Assembly (NCBI GenBank): GCA_026419785.1
Contig: JAODTK010005733.1
Span: forward strand, 186,001-250,000
DNA: 64,000 bases
Reading direction: 5' to 3'
Origin: Sclerodactyla briareus
Lineage: Eukaryota > Echinodermata > Holothuroidea > Dendrochirotida > Sclerodactylidae
In this document: positions 11,967-24,884 of the stretch, in pieces
How the letters are laid out: each line of letters starts with the position of its first letter
Position numbering within the stretch: the stretch's first letter is position 1
Translations under genes and position numbers: made by a program
Notes under the pieces: generated by a model
Database searches by the model: none
What the model was told of the DNA's origin: nothing
What the model saw: only the letters and a program-made list of their open reading frames with translations

Positions 11967-14268
11967 AGCCAGGTGACGAGACATCAGTGCTGATGCCACA
12001 TTCGCATCATGTGGTTCTCAAGACAAATTCACTTTTTTTCTTTTTACTTACAACACAGAAACCAATCAGCTTTAGGGCAGGAGTACACGCTCTTCAAACC
12101 ACAGTTCAGCTGTATTTGTAGACATGGGCTTATAGACGAAATATTGGTCAAACTTTCTTGAAGAAGACCAACGATCAACAGCTTTTCAAATCAGGATGCT
12201 GTGAATGTGAATTTGTGAATACGATGAAGTGGAAACGGGATGAATCGATCTACACAGGGCCGGTTGCATGACTCCCAATAGGCATGGGTTCTCACAATCT
12301 ACGAATCACGTAGAACTACGCTTCACGTTTCATTCATAATAAGATAAACTGCTCCCCATTTTTCTCGATATCCCCTCAATCGGTATATAGGAGTATATCC
12401 TAAGCATAGTTTTTTTCATCGTGTGAGAAATTTACCATTTGTTGATCTAGGGATGCATGAATAACTGTTCCGTGATACCTTTTATCTACCACTCATTTGC
12501 ATTTGGAACATTTCGCCGTCAACTACGCTCTGTTTTTGTGGAGGATAGTCCTGCTCAGTATCACGGTTTTCTACAGCACTATTTCCTCTTGACCGGTTTG
12601 AGCGTGCATGGATGGACTACGGTGAGGTTTCCTCTCCACTCTGCATTGTGACCATAGTTTACCCGGCCATGCAGGCGTGACTGGATCCGGCGTTCTCCGG
12701 AGCACCGTACACTCCCCGTTCGACAGACGTGGAACAAGAATGACCATTTCAACGTACATGTATGGCCCTTTGCGAAATGAGTGGAGGATTGAAAGCACTC
12801 GCTGTGCAGTGTCCATGATTTCACAGGATTCGATCCTGAAACCTGAAAACAACGCAATCGTCTGGAAATATAGGAGAAATGACAGAGACATAATGTTGTT
12901 GTAATGGGGGATGAGTTAATAACACAAAATAACAGAAAGGTCACTAAACAGTTCCTGGGAGTTAAATGACTCTCCACGACTAACCACATCTTCCTCTTGG
13001 AACCGAATTTGGGGCAGTTTGAATCCAGTGTAGGATAGATTATTAGAATACAAACTACCATCCATACAATTCTTTTCTATCATGTGATAGAACCAATCTT
13101 TGATAGCTAAGAATCGCAGTCATCGCTGTTTGCCTGTTTAGTGTGGATATATTTAATTTGGGTCGAGCAAGGCCCACCTCATTTATGAACACCTGTGAGC
13201 AAATGCATGTTGTGCTCAAATTTAGGTACCAGTAAACTTACGTTAGCCCTTGGATTTAGATCAACAAGTTTAATGCTAGAAGTAAGAGTGCAGAACTTCT
13301 GAAACTGTGAATTGAAAACGGAAATACTAGTACTTGGTCACCACAAACCAAACCACCCAAGATGTACTTTATTTCACGACATGACCCCATTGAGTACTTT
13401 CCCGTCCGACTCATTTTCTGGCCGCGTTGGCGCAGATTACTCACGCCCCTCTAGTAATTACCCTATTACGACGAGCGGGCCGCCCTGTACCCTTCCCATT
13501 GGTTGTCCAAACAGCCTACGTGACAAGCCGGTTCACCAGGCCTAATGAACGCATTAGGTTCCCGCGCATTCCGCCGACCTTCCCGTATACTGGAGTGATT
13601 CAGTGGAGAGCATTGTGTATCACGATACCCGTAAAGGATATACCCTCCCCCCCCCCGGTTAAACAAGTCATCGCCGTGGGCCACGAAAAAGAGAAACTCT
13701 TTAACCTCGTGATGAATTACCTGGTCCCCACTACTCAGAAAGTTTCCCTACAGTATATCAGTGAATACATCGCCTATGAATAATAATTCCTAATATCCTC
13801 TTCTAAGAAATTCCTGGAAATTCACGATGAGTCGATAGCAACTTCTCTTATAAGCAAACGAATCATAGATAGAATGAGTCAACTTGTTCTGGAACGCCAC
13901 AGTGCAGCAAAGGTGGGTTCAATAAATTGGTCTCTGACGATTTCGCTTTCTGTTTCTCATGTGTAGCCGTTTTCTCCAAAGCTCGATTTTGTAAAAGTAT
14001 TTTTGGGTGCGACATTAACTCCTTTCCCGGAATGGAGGACATGCCGCGCCCCGCCTCCCCTCCTCCTGGGATCGGCGCCTATGGTATTGTCCCTTGGCTT
14101 CTTCAGATGCTGATAAAGGCAGTTAACTTGACATAGGAAAGTAGGCCTATATCACGGGTACGACTGAACAGTTCAAGGTTACTGGTTCCAAATTTGCATA
14201 GCCCCTAATGATCGGAAGAATAGCATACTGTATCAGTGACGCTTTGCAATCAACCATTCGGGGTTAGG
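11967..14268. other. No recognised gene; small CpG-richer pocket near 13.4-14.1 kb
   Basis: The minus-strand frame at 12579-13061 (160 codons) is tied for longest in the window but resembles no family I know and overlaps another minus-strand frame. A frame of 118 codons at 13427-13783 (plus) lies in a CpG-richer pocket that also holds a ten-base C run at 13647-13656. Neither is supported as a gene. One TAGGCCTA octamer lies at 14142-14149. Confidence 0.45.
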
Positions 14269-14873
14269 CAGTCCTGGAGATTCTCCTGTTTGGGAGAATT
14301 CTGCATCCTCCTGTCGGGAAATCGGTAGGTTTCAATACAGAATATGACTATTCATTGTCTGCAGACATAAGATACAAAACAGGTCCGGTCTCAGTTGATG
14401 ACACCCTGCGCTGTTTGCGTAATTTCACCTTAGGTCGAGTAATGTACAGAACGGTGTTTCAATAGCACCACGATGCTACTACAGTCATGTCACTCTATTA
14501 TCAAAACGCCACAGTTTACATAACAAAGACCGCGGTCCGGAACGACTGTGAAAATCTAATCCCAAAAAGTACCACCGGAAGTAGTCTATTCTATTAGAAA
14601 ATATCTCGAAATCTACATTGACAACTATTAATCCAAACAAAGCTTTCCTGTAGCTGGACATACAGGGATCCTGAATATGCAATTAAAATTGAAGACTCTG
14701 ACTGGAATAATTTTCAGATGGGTTGGGGGAATAAAATCGTTCTCCTATATATTTTTCATCTGGGGAACGTTGCATTGTAGGTAAAATACGATTAGGGTAG
14801 ACTCCTGAATTATTCAAATTCTCCTAAACAGGAGACAATTTTATCCTCCAGAATAGGAGAATCTTCCGGACTG
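14269..14873. mobile_element. Candidate inverted-repeat element (diverged)
   Basis: The left arm at 14269-14315 contains GATTCTCCTGTTTGGGAGAA and the right arm at 14817-14873 holds related sequence in inverted orientation (TCTCCTAAACAGGAGA, then TAGGAGAATCTTCCGGACTG). Read on the minus strand, the right arm begins CAGTCCGGAAGATTCTCCT, close to CAGTCCTGGAGATTCTCCT on the left. The arms differ by several substitutions and an insertion, so this would be old. No target duplication was seen. It could be a foldback transposon or two unrelated copies of one short repeat lying in opposite directions. Confidence 0.4.
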
Positions 14874-16902
14874 ATATAGGAATCCCAGCAGTCGGACCCT
14901 GTTTCCCTAGTGATGTATATGTGCAGATGCGATGGACGAACGAGTCTTGGATTCTTCATAGAACAGCTGTAATGCAGTGGGTCTGTGCATTGGTTTCTGT
15001 GGGTACTCTGTACGGGATATTTGCGATAGGTTCTGTCAGAGTCTGAGAAGTCTGGGAAGAAGCCGTGAACTTGAATCTTTCCAGGCTTCCAGGTTACGAG
15101 AAAGTGGTTTGGATACTAGATTTGCTGATTCGTCCTTTTTGGGATGGGTGGGGGACGTAGAAATGGGCGGTTCCGTGGGCAGGTTGGAATTGGTTACCAC
15201 CCTGCCTCGATATCATCTGAGCTCTAGCGAGAAAGGTCGCGGGTATCGCCAGACTTCAGCCACGATCAATACAGCCAGAATATTCTGATGTGAGCTCAGG
15301 GCTTCCTGAGACCCGTACTAAAATAAAATCAAATCAATAACAGGGCGACCCAGGGTTCTTTGTCAGGAAAATAAAAAGACTCAAGATTAGAAATGACGAA
15401 TGTTGTTATGCTTAAATGTGATGTTGTTAACACAACCTGACGGTACAGATCGACAATTTAGTCGAATATTGGCCACTCAATTGTAACTTTACATCTTAGA
15501 TTTTGCATACTTATTGAACAGCTTAGAGCGTAACATGGATATATTTTCGCTCCATACATACAATACGATCAAATCAATCAATCAATAAGGTCAGTGGTTG
15601 TAAATAGGTGTATATAACGGTGTAGTGGTATAAACCATACCCAGCAGTTGTTCCAGTTTTGTACACAGCTCATTCTGAAAGAACCAAATCTTCTTAAGAA
15701 CTCGATATGTCGTGCAAAAACAGAAATACCATGTTATTACCAAAAGTGATTCCACGGTTTTGGCAATGCTCTTCATTTTATTTATCTGACGACCACATTT
15801 GCCATTTTTTTTTTAATCAAAATGTCTTCTAAATCTTTAACTCTCAATAAACACATGAATACAAAATATCATACCTCGACACCACCTGCTGTTCAAAATG
15901 GACCCAACCTAATTTTAATCAATTTTCCTTCACACAGATGCAGTCATTTTTCTTCTAAATTCCAAAAAGACAAAAGGCAAGTCGCCTCTAACCGGCGACC
16001 TATAGTTACTATACCTGTATATATCTCACCATGAAAGTGACGGCGGTTATCGAATGACTACATAAACCTACATAGCAAAAACCTAGATTTACTTCATTTC
16101 GATAACTGCCGACTACGCCTAACAAGCGCTGCACGTAACAAAAATTATTCGTGTTGAATATAAGATGTAAAACATAACGACTATACATTGTATTTTATCC
16201 TATAATAGGCTATATCATAAATACCCCACCTGAACCTCGAAGGTTGTCCGTGACCCCCTTATAGTAGGATAGACACATGGGATCGGCTGATTCACCCTGG
16301 GGTATCTCTAATGAGTCAATATACTTCATACCAACGCACCGTGATCTATATAAAGAAAAACCGGGAAGAAGATTTCGATTATGTTCGTATATATATATAT
16401 ATATACCGCATGTTTTCACTAAACAGGAAATAGGCATTTGGCATAAAAAAGGGTTAGCATATCGGATGTCCTATCTACTCCATTCACTGAGTGGCTGGTT
16501 GTTCCTTCAACTTATGGGCCCGATGAAACGCTTCAGATATACTTATATTGGCCAACGTCCTTAAACATTTACTATGAAAATGTACATAAATCGGATTACC
16601 AACGTGCACTAGAATTGGGCGAGAGCACGCCGTGGAAAATGCACCATCGCGTATGCAGTGACCTGGGAATTGTGCGGGCGGTGCGATCGCCGCTGAAACA
16701 ACGTTGCTCTTTTTTCGCCGGTAAGCGGTACTACGGAAACATATTCTAAGTAGGAGCACATACCTGGTTATGGGGAAATTTTTGCAAGATTTCTGAATGA
16801 GAATTGATGGCAATTTATAGCCTCTCCATGTGTCAATAATAATAAAACTTTAGTATGAGAGCCAGACGGTGTTTATTACCATTTATCATTTAAAGGGGTT
16901 AC
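14874..16902. other. No recognised gene
   Basis: Ordinary AT-rich sequence, with a short (TA)n tract at 16388-16406. Short frames at 14977-15288, 16277-16564 and 16484-16813 carry no motif I can name. Confidence 0.5.
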
Positions 16903-16966
16903 GGGTTACGCCTCGATTACGCCTACGTGTTACGCCCCGATTACGCCTGCGGGCTACGCCTCGAAC
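16903..16966 (+). repeat. Short tandem repeat, 24-bp unit built on TTACGCC
   Basis: Two full 24-base units (16903-16926 and 16927-16950) and a partial third share the layout GKGTTACGCC..GATTACGCCT. Each unit contains two TTACGCC cores about 12 bases apart, so the 24-mer is itself a dimer. It is preceded by TTTAAAGGGG, which resembles the ends of TTAA-flanked DNA transposons, so the array may be the internal part of such an element. Confidence 0.75.
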
Positions 16967-17049
16967 AATAGCATGCAGCGTGTCCCATTTTCCCACCTAT
17001 TAGTATAAGTTGTTCATCGTGCATTACACCTAAAAAATATTGAAAATTC

Positions 17050-17165
17050 CAACAACAAAAATGTGCTCTATCAATTCAGTAATGGACACACCAATAATGA
17101 GCAATTATTTTTACCTCCACAACTGTGCTTCATTAATTCAGTAATGGGCATTGAACATGAGCGGA
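17050..17165 (+). repeat. Two-copy 62-bp tandem duplication
   Basis: TGTGCTCTATCAATTCAGTA begins at 17062 and a close relative, TGTGCTTCATTAATTCAGTA, begins 62 bases later at 17124. Both continue into AATGG(A/G)CA and ATGAGC. This is a small local duplication with several substitutions. No coding role is visible. Confidence 0.7.
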
Positions 17166-17657
17166 TGTTCTCAGTCATCCAGCCGAAGAATATTTCGTAA
17201 AAATGTGCGTATGAGTGCTATTCGGATATTCCGATCTGCCAGGTGGTGTCGCTAAAAAATATTTGTGTCTCTTTTGTTTAAAACCTTCCTCATGTTGCAT
17301 CATTCCACAATTTCTAATGTAATGCCCCCCTCTCTCTATGATTATAGGATGATCAATACCAAACGCTCGCTTCACCCATGACCGTGTTTGTAATCTTTCA
17401 ATTTCTTTGCATCAGAATAATCAGTACGTGCAATTCCTATATTATCGTGGTATTATCTCATGAATACATCTAAAGTCTCTCCCAAATAGATCAGCATGGT
17501 CGTAACCGGAAGGAATATGTACCTGACATATTTACTATTTAGAGACCTTTATTGGGTCCTGGTCAGATATCGTATTAACTCTGAACTCATACTTCTGTAC
17601 ACAACTGTATCATTTGTATTTCCCCCTGATTGTCTGAGAAAGTATTACTGTCGACCC

Positions 17658-17858
17658 GATACCCATAACCTCATCAGTAACTACTAATAAATACTGATCA
17701 TACAGCACACGTGTTAAACCACGCATCGCTAACTCCTGCTGTGTACTTGAACATTAAAATCCTGTGTGAAATGAGAACTATAAATGATATCAGTAACAAC
17801 TGATAAAGGTTTAGGGAGCTCTCATCAGTTATTACTGATTGAGCTATGGAAATCGGTT
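17658..17858 (-). mobile_element. Palindrome-rich MITE, copy B
   Basis: The reverse complement of this interval matches 5315-5500 from end to end with substitutions and small gaps. It is the fuller copy: read on the minus strand it starts AACCGATTTCCATAGCTCAA, keeps a complete palindrome ATCAGTAATAACTGAT near the left end, has TTATCAGTTGTTACTGATAT inside, and ends with a third, weaker palindrome (TTATTAGTAGTTACTGAT) and CATAACC-type terminal sequence. The two copies lie about 12 kb apart in opposite orientation. Confidence 0.72.
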
Positions 17859-20800
17859 GTGCTGTTTCTCGCCGTGATTATTTTTTCCTTGACAGGCTTG
17901 TTGTACCCCCAGTCCATTCTGAGTTTGCCTCCAGCTGTCTTGATCCCTTAGTGATCCTAGTTCTGGGGTTCATCTCAAAATTCGTCTCGTGGTATTACAT
18001 GACGCTGTTAAACGTCAATTAAAGCACATTACTTCACTAATGTAATACATACATAATATATTGTTCATAACAACATAATGTGGTATAACTATTGCTTCAC
18101 TTGTAACCCGCATGTGCAAGTCTCCAGGCACAGAGAAGAGCCAGACTCTATCTATCTATTAGGAGTAAAATTGCATGGGGTCGCAATAATCTCTCTCTTT
18201 TGAAGTAACTATGACATGACATTGCGATAATGGCAATAATTCTGTAGACTATCAGAAAGAACAGTGGCGAGTGAACACTAATATACAAGTTTGAATTCTG
18301 GATGGATTATTCGTGAAATAAACATAGTTGGTTCTAGACCTGGTAACCTTTAAACCACTTTTGTTACACCACAAACGCCTTACGCATAAATAGTCAATTA
18401 GAATATTTTAGTCAATAGCGTCGAACGCTTTTGAATGGTCAAAGGAAAGCTCAAAAAATTTGACGGCCTTTCTACGGAAGGAAATTGTAGCCAAGTAGAA
18501 CTGTTTTCTTGAAAACCTATTGATTTCATATATTAACCGCTTCAATTCTCTTGAGATTTTTAGAAGCAGAGGAATGAGTTTTTATGAATTGATGGTTGCA
18601 TTGTATAGCTTATCATCGCATGTATAATAATATCACCTCGGGGGCTGATATTACTAGGCGTAATCCATCTATATAGTGATAGGAGCCACTGCGGACAAAT
18701 TTATTTTCTACAAGGCCTATTTCTTTTTACGAAGCTTAAAGGGACAGACTGGTAGTTACTTCCAATGAGCATTTCCATTTATCTCTTGTCAAAACCTAAA
18801 GCACAGCCTATTATTCTGATTTTTGCTTTCGTCTCTATGACTTTGTGTAAAATAATTATTCAAGGACTTTCCTATATTCCGTTCAAGGGGACATAATAAC
18901 TTGTTTTTCTGTTTCTTTTGTTGTAGGGCAACATTAATTGAATTTGTTGTGAGGACTAGTTTAAGTATCGTGTATGACAACAAACCAGTCAGGATTGCTC
19001 AAGCTCATTTCCTACGCGTTCCGAATGGACAGTACGCACTTGTTGGAAGTAAATCAAATTGATGCATAGCAATGAAGCGAGAATTTGGTATTAGTGAACG
19101 TTAACCATCGATGACAAACGCAGTGCTAGGTTCTACCGAATCGCAAACCATCAGCACCATGAAAATTTAAAACAGCGAATGCAGGATTCTATTTTTAGAA
19201 ACAATAAGGTTCAACCTTGTTTCAGCAACTGTTCACGAAGCGTTATCTGCAGTACAACGTCCCATGATGAACAATAAATACACCTAAACGCCACTGTATT
19301 GCAAATTGTCGCGCAATATGTACAACAGAACTTTTAAAGGAGATCCACCATGTACGCTCGCTTCCCAGGCGAAATACATTCTCCCATGAGGCTCCAAGCT
19401 ATCCTCAGAAAGAATATATACATTAGCGTATTCTCACAAGCAAATTAATTGTAGCGGACATTGATGAGACAGCTCGAGCTGGCTGTATAGCGGCAGCCGA
19501 ACTGCCGGATAGGTGACCCAGTTATCACAGTCATAAAAATACACATCTGATCAGGCCCCGGACATGCTGTACTGAAGCTCCTATACAGAGCAGAAGTCAG
19601 TGTGGAACCGTGTTGCTAAGCCCCGACAGCGCCCTCACTTATAGTAATGTTATAGTGACATGTGATTTGGGCGACATGATTCGCATTTCGTCAGAAGATC
19701 AGAATGCGTTCCGTTTGACAGCCTCCTCTAATTCGAGCTTCACATTATTAAGCTCGAGTGTCCTCCGTGATGTTATAATTCACGCCTAGTTGGTGTTCCT
19801 GCCAGACGCGATCGATTTGTATTCCAGAACTAATTATGTTGTTTCTGTGCTTCTCGCGTTTTCTGAAACAAGGTCACACTTACTGAAGGTGTTGCAGAAT
19901 CTTGTACAATGATATACCATCTTAACTATGAAGCAACCAAGTTATGCGTCGGGGCATATGTTAGGAGAAATTCGCAGATAGAGAGTGAACAAACTGAATG
20001 TGTTTCACGATGTCACACACACTAGGGCGCCTTCTCACTTTGAGTTTGTGTTCTCTGGCGGAACTTTGGAAAGGGCACACAATACGCGCTTAATGTAGCT
20101 CCCCGTAATTAATAGCTCCATGATTTGATGACATAGGCTACCGGCTATACGTCATTTTCGTCATGAGCTGATTACGCCTAATGCTCCTAGCCCATGGGCT
20201 CCTCTCAACTCGGCGATGAATTCCTGAGATAAATTATGAGCATCAGCTGGTGACATCAAAAAGGGGTTCGAAGAGAGTTCGCGGGACGTTCAAGGGACCA
20301 TGGCACTGAGGGCAATCGGTAAGCATCGGGAAGAGGCTGAACATCTCCGAGACCGATTGCATTCGAATTTCTTTCGGGGCGTTCCCGAAGTTTTGTCGAG
20401 AAGAACATCAGGACAATGAACCCAGAAGTTTTGTCGAGCCTTGGCGAATACTCCCAAATGCTCCCCTGACATTCGCGATTTCGCCGAATAACCAATGTCA
20501 CTGACGAATCCTAGAAGCTTCGCCGAATCTTTGACTATTCGACGCTGTTCGGCGATCCTTCGGCTACGTTCGATTCCCAATAAACTGATAAATATGGAAT
20601 ACAACTAATTGACGATAAGCCATCACTGTCATGCCACCACGCGAGAGGTTCCATCCTCCCAACAACACAAATATTACTCTGCTATGTCTTAAGCCGCCAG
20701 TGTGATATCCCAAAGCAGCGAGGAGCATTACCAAAGACATAATTGAGACGAAGAGTCACAGTCAGACGACACATACTTACAGGACAATCCCGAACCCCAG

Positions 20801-23538
20801 AGTGGCATGCATATAAATACCCCCCCCCCCCCCCTCCCTCCCCAACAAAAATGCCGTTGGCTCTCTGATGCCTATGGGATAGTTTATAAGTGCTCGCCGA
20901 TATGCATCCAATACACGAGGGAGATGTTTTCGGAGCCTTGGGATGCCTCATCGAACATTTAGGGCCGTGGTTCGCCGGACCTTCCTCAAAGCTCCGTGGC
21001 CATCAGGGGGCATCGGTGAACGCACTCAGAACCAACCCCGAACCACAAAATATTGGTCCACTAGTTCGTGTTTCCAGCGAAGTACCAAGGCATAGGGAAT
21101 TAATAGGAGAAGCGTTTCAGATCATACCATCGCCGACAATATAATTTGCGAAATTGCCTATAAATAGGATGAAGGTTATTGCTATTAGATATATATTTGT
21201 CTTGCCACAACGAGGTATACATTACATTGATGAACAATAACATGGGAGTATATAATATGTAGAAAGAAGGGAACTCGGAACCCTAAAGGCTTATAAAAGA
21301 AGCTTACTCCCCCGGAGTGTACTATATAGTTAACAAGGCTATGGATACCCAAAACACCAAAAACACCAGCACCCCCAGCCCGACCTGAATCCCCTCCCGC
21401 TAAACAAAATGAAACAATACAAAAGACAAGTAAAAAACCCACAACCATAGCAAAGACTTGAAAAGGGGATGGGTTAATAGCAACTCTTCAAGAAATTATG
21501 AATGCTCCTTTCAAATTCTGAAACACTTTTCCTTTTTTCGCATTTTGAGAAAAGTTATTACAGGTCCTAATAGATTTACATTTAAGACCAAGTTGGCATT
21601 GAGAAATTCGGTAAGGTACTGGATGAAGGTCTTCCACTCTTCTGGTATGGTGGTTCGGTGGATCTATTTCTTGTATAAAATGAATCAAAGTAAGCAGGTG
21701 ACTCGCCACCTATATATTTGAATGTAAACAATGCAAATTTTGAAGTGATCTAATCTTCAATTTTACGTGGATTTAAAGCAGTAAACGAAGGGTCAGTGTT
21801 CACACATGGGGCTGCCAAGGTAATATTACGTACTGCCCGGTTCTGAAGAGTATGGAGGCTTCAGTCGAGAATCAGTGGTGCCTGACCAGATTGCAGTATA
21901 AGAGTTGGAGAGAAAACAAATTTCGATATATTGTCTTCAGGACCTCCTTATATCACTATACTAAACTGCAGAAATGTTTTACTGCAAATAAATATGTTGT
22001 CCGCTTGACGTCATAGAAAAGGCGAAGTACCCACCCGACAGAATTGGACCCTCAAGAAAACTAAACCTATATCTCAGCTGGAAGGATGACGTACAGGCTG
22101 TCAAGAAGATAAGGTCCTGGTAACTCATTAATACTAGGCTTAGGCCTATACTACGCTATACAGCTGTACAAAACCGCGGGTAGCCTAAACATATATATAT
22201 GCAGCAGAGCAATGGTATAGCTAATTAGATGTAGCCGCATGAATTATACGAATGCGATGATAGTAGCCCCTCATTAGTTATCTTACAAGTGAACATTTGG
22301 GTACTAAGATTTGAACTTTCACGGCTAATGTAGTTTTTAATACTGCCATCTGCCGCTGTTAGCTTGTTACTGTAACAATGAAATTAATACCGTTAGAGAT
22401 TTTCACTGTCCTAATGTTATTCTGGCAGGTGGGCTCCGTCAACCAGTCGATGCCGGACGTGAGTCGGTTTGCAGGAGATGGAATTATTTCAACTGCCGCC
22501 TACAATGAATGTAAGGATGACTGAATGAGTCACTAGCCGCCAGACAAAACGCAACTTGAACCAGAACTCGGAATATTTCTTGCTCTCTGATCTAGCGAAC
22601 GATCCTTCCCACTCCCTCTGAAAGCATCACCTTGTTTTTTCTTCGTCCAGCTAACCTATCACCGAATTCCTGACGAGAAACAGTCACACTAACTCCGGGC
22701 GATATATACTTTCACTTCTAATTGGGTTTCGCGCGCTCACCGTTTTTGAGGGTGAGGGTGTACATGAGTAAAACGCTCCGCTCCTCTTCTTCCCGGGATG
22801 AGCATATGGCGTTTATGGGGTTATCACTGTCATCGATACGTTCACTAACATGATTGGACTGACGTATAGAAAGTTGTCAGAGCACAGGGCTATTAGATGT
22901 CGCCTGTGTATATTATATCTCAGTTGTGTAAATAGCACGCAGTTTGGACAGTGATATTGCCTTCGGGTAGACTGTATTAAATAGCATAGGCCCGTTGTGT
23001 ACTGCACCTTGAGAAGGTAGGCCTATACCTGTATATGATGAATATATATGCGGTTTAGAAGAAAATGTCTAGTTGACCTACCGGTACCAGAAAACGAACA
23101 AACCCCTCCAAGTTTATATATCCACAGAAAAAAAAAATCACGAAGTGTTATAACAACTGCATACTTTATTTTCATTCCATAATTAAAGGAGAATTTATAT
23201 GTAACTAATATAACTTTCACATCATTCGTATATACATTTATTGGCTCCATAAAGTGTTTCTATATTAATTAGAATTCATATATAATTGATAATAATGTTA
23301 CTTTTCACATTTTATATAGTTCACACTGTGATTTCAGGATATACCCATGTATTCCATACCTGTCGTGAATAGCTACCAGGAGGGAGCACATAAACGTAAT
23401 TCCCACTGGCAATTACCCTGTTTTGTTGATGTATAGTGTCCACATCTACCGTCACAGGTAGGCGAATATATTTCAAAACTGAGTTTACAAATGTAAGTTG
23501 GACCGACCGAACGTAACTCCCCCTGGGGCGCAGCTCCA
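17859..23538. other. Long stretch without a recognised gene
   Basis: I find no exon, RNA gene or complete mobile element. Minor features: TTAAAGGGACAGACTGG at 18736-18752 looks like one end of a TTAA-type element, but I see no partner; GAAGTTTTGTCGAG occurs twice 38 bases apart (20387-20400 and 20425-20438) in a block rich in TTCGGCGA-like words (20340-20570); a 15-base C run lies at 20820-20834; and TAGGCCTA octamers lie at 22141 and 23018. Short frames here carry no domain I recognise. Confidence 0.45.
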
Positions 23539-23960
23539 TTAAAGGGCAAGTCCAGCCAAAAATATTTAATGTCATATGATTGTGTATTGAAAATCATGTC
23601 AATCAAAGTTTGTTTCATGTTCATATAGCATGTCCGGTTATAAAGTTACGAATTTTCAAAAATTAATAATTTATCACTGCTAAGTTGGCAATTTCGCAAA
23701 TTGGCAACATTTGATGACGTCATATCTACCATTTTGAATAAAAAAGAAAATATGTCTGAATTGTCCTTTATAATGGTTAGTATATGACATCATAAGAAAG
23801 TTGCCAGTTTGCCCAAATCACCAAATTGTATGAACTTGGAGGAAGCCATATCTTCCCAACCGATGCTATAAACCTGGAACAAAGTGATATTGAATGATTT
23901 TTCATTCTCTTAACATTATAACACCAAAAGAGTATTATTTTGGCTGGACATTGCCTTTAA
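23539..23960. mobile_element. TTAA-flanked MITE (Kolobok- or piggyBac-like)
   Basis: The element starts TTAA-AGGGCAAGTCCAGCC at 23539 and ends GGCTGGACATTGCCT-TTAA at 23957-23960. Read inward, the ends are AGGGCAAGTCCAGCCAAAAA and AGGCAATGTCCAGCCAAAAT, an inverted repeat of about 25 bases with few differences. TTAA on both sides is the target duplication used by piggyBac and Kolobok families, and the TTAAAGG start recalls Kolobok/T2-type MITEs, so Kolobok is my preference. The 422-bp interval has no coding capacity. It includes the octamer TGACGTCA near 23715 and several TTGGCAA words. Confidence 0.75.
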
Positions 23961-24884
23961 ACAAAGACAGGTAGAGTTTGAAATGAGATAAAAAAACATA
24001 GGCCTAAGAAGTATTAAGTATAGGAACAATGAGTGTGTATTATGAACAACGAGGCGACCGCCACAAGTGACTCCCCTTTTTGCGCGAGGCCATAGGAATA
24101 AAGAATAGGACCCCATCTACCAACTTTTATGTAAATCCGATGAACTCCAGAAAGTAGGCACACTTGATAACCTGAAGTGACTTTGGCGTTACCCTTTAAA
24201 AAGAATTCACAACCAACGAGACTCTGCTCTATCTGCAAATTATCGTTTATGTAAATCAGACGAATTTAGGAATTTGCACAAATGAGGCGAATTACGCACA
24301 TTGAACGACCTTCAGTGACCTCGACTCTACTGTTCAATTAATCGGGACTGAGGGTAGACCATACGGCCATCCAGCTTCGTGAAAATAAAATAAAAATTGA
24401 AAATTGCATCAATTAGGCTCGGCATTGGACTAATTCATAAACTATGCCCGAAGTCTAATCGGTTCGTGTACACTTTCAAATTTGTCATTAACACTGATCG
24501 CATCACCAGCGCATCTACTGATTCATGAGGTTCCTGTACAACGCTTTCGTGCTCACTTTTAATGAATATGCGAATTTATGCAAATTAGTATAGAGTTGTT
24601 TAGAATGAAAACTGGAGCCGCACGGGAACATGCACTTGACCATGTTAAAGAGTAGAAGTGTCATTGAAGTGTAAAAAAGTAAGGCAACCTGGAAATGTTT
24701 GTTTTCCAAAAGGGAGGGACGCCCTTCCCCTGTGACCCTGTCTACTTACACCGAGTGAAATACAAAATTATTTCCCAAGAGAGTGTTTAGGTGTTCGATA
24801 TGTTGCACCAAATTACATCTATGGAGACGCGGTTATGTGGTTTTTGTTTGTTTTTTAAGGAGGGGGACCTCTCCTCATATATGT
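23961..24884. other. No recognised gene
   Basis: AT-rich. TTTATGTAAATC(C/A)GA recurs near 24126 and 24248, about 122 bases apart, which may be a diverged duplication. TTACCCTTTAA at 24190-24200 looks like the right end of another TTAA-type element, but no left end was found. A TAGGCCTA octamer lies at 23999-24006. Confidence 0.4.

Noticed and set aside
12579..13061. 160-codon minus-strand frame as a gene
   Set aside because: No recognisable domain, overlapped by another minus-strand frame, and a frame of this length is plausible by chance in 64 kb scanned in six frames.
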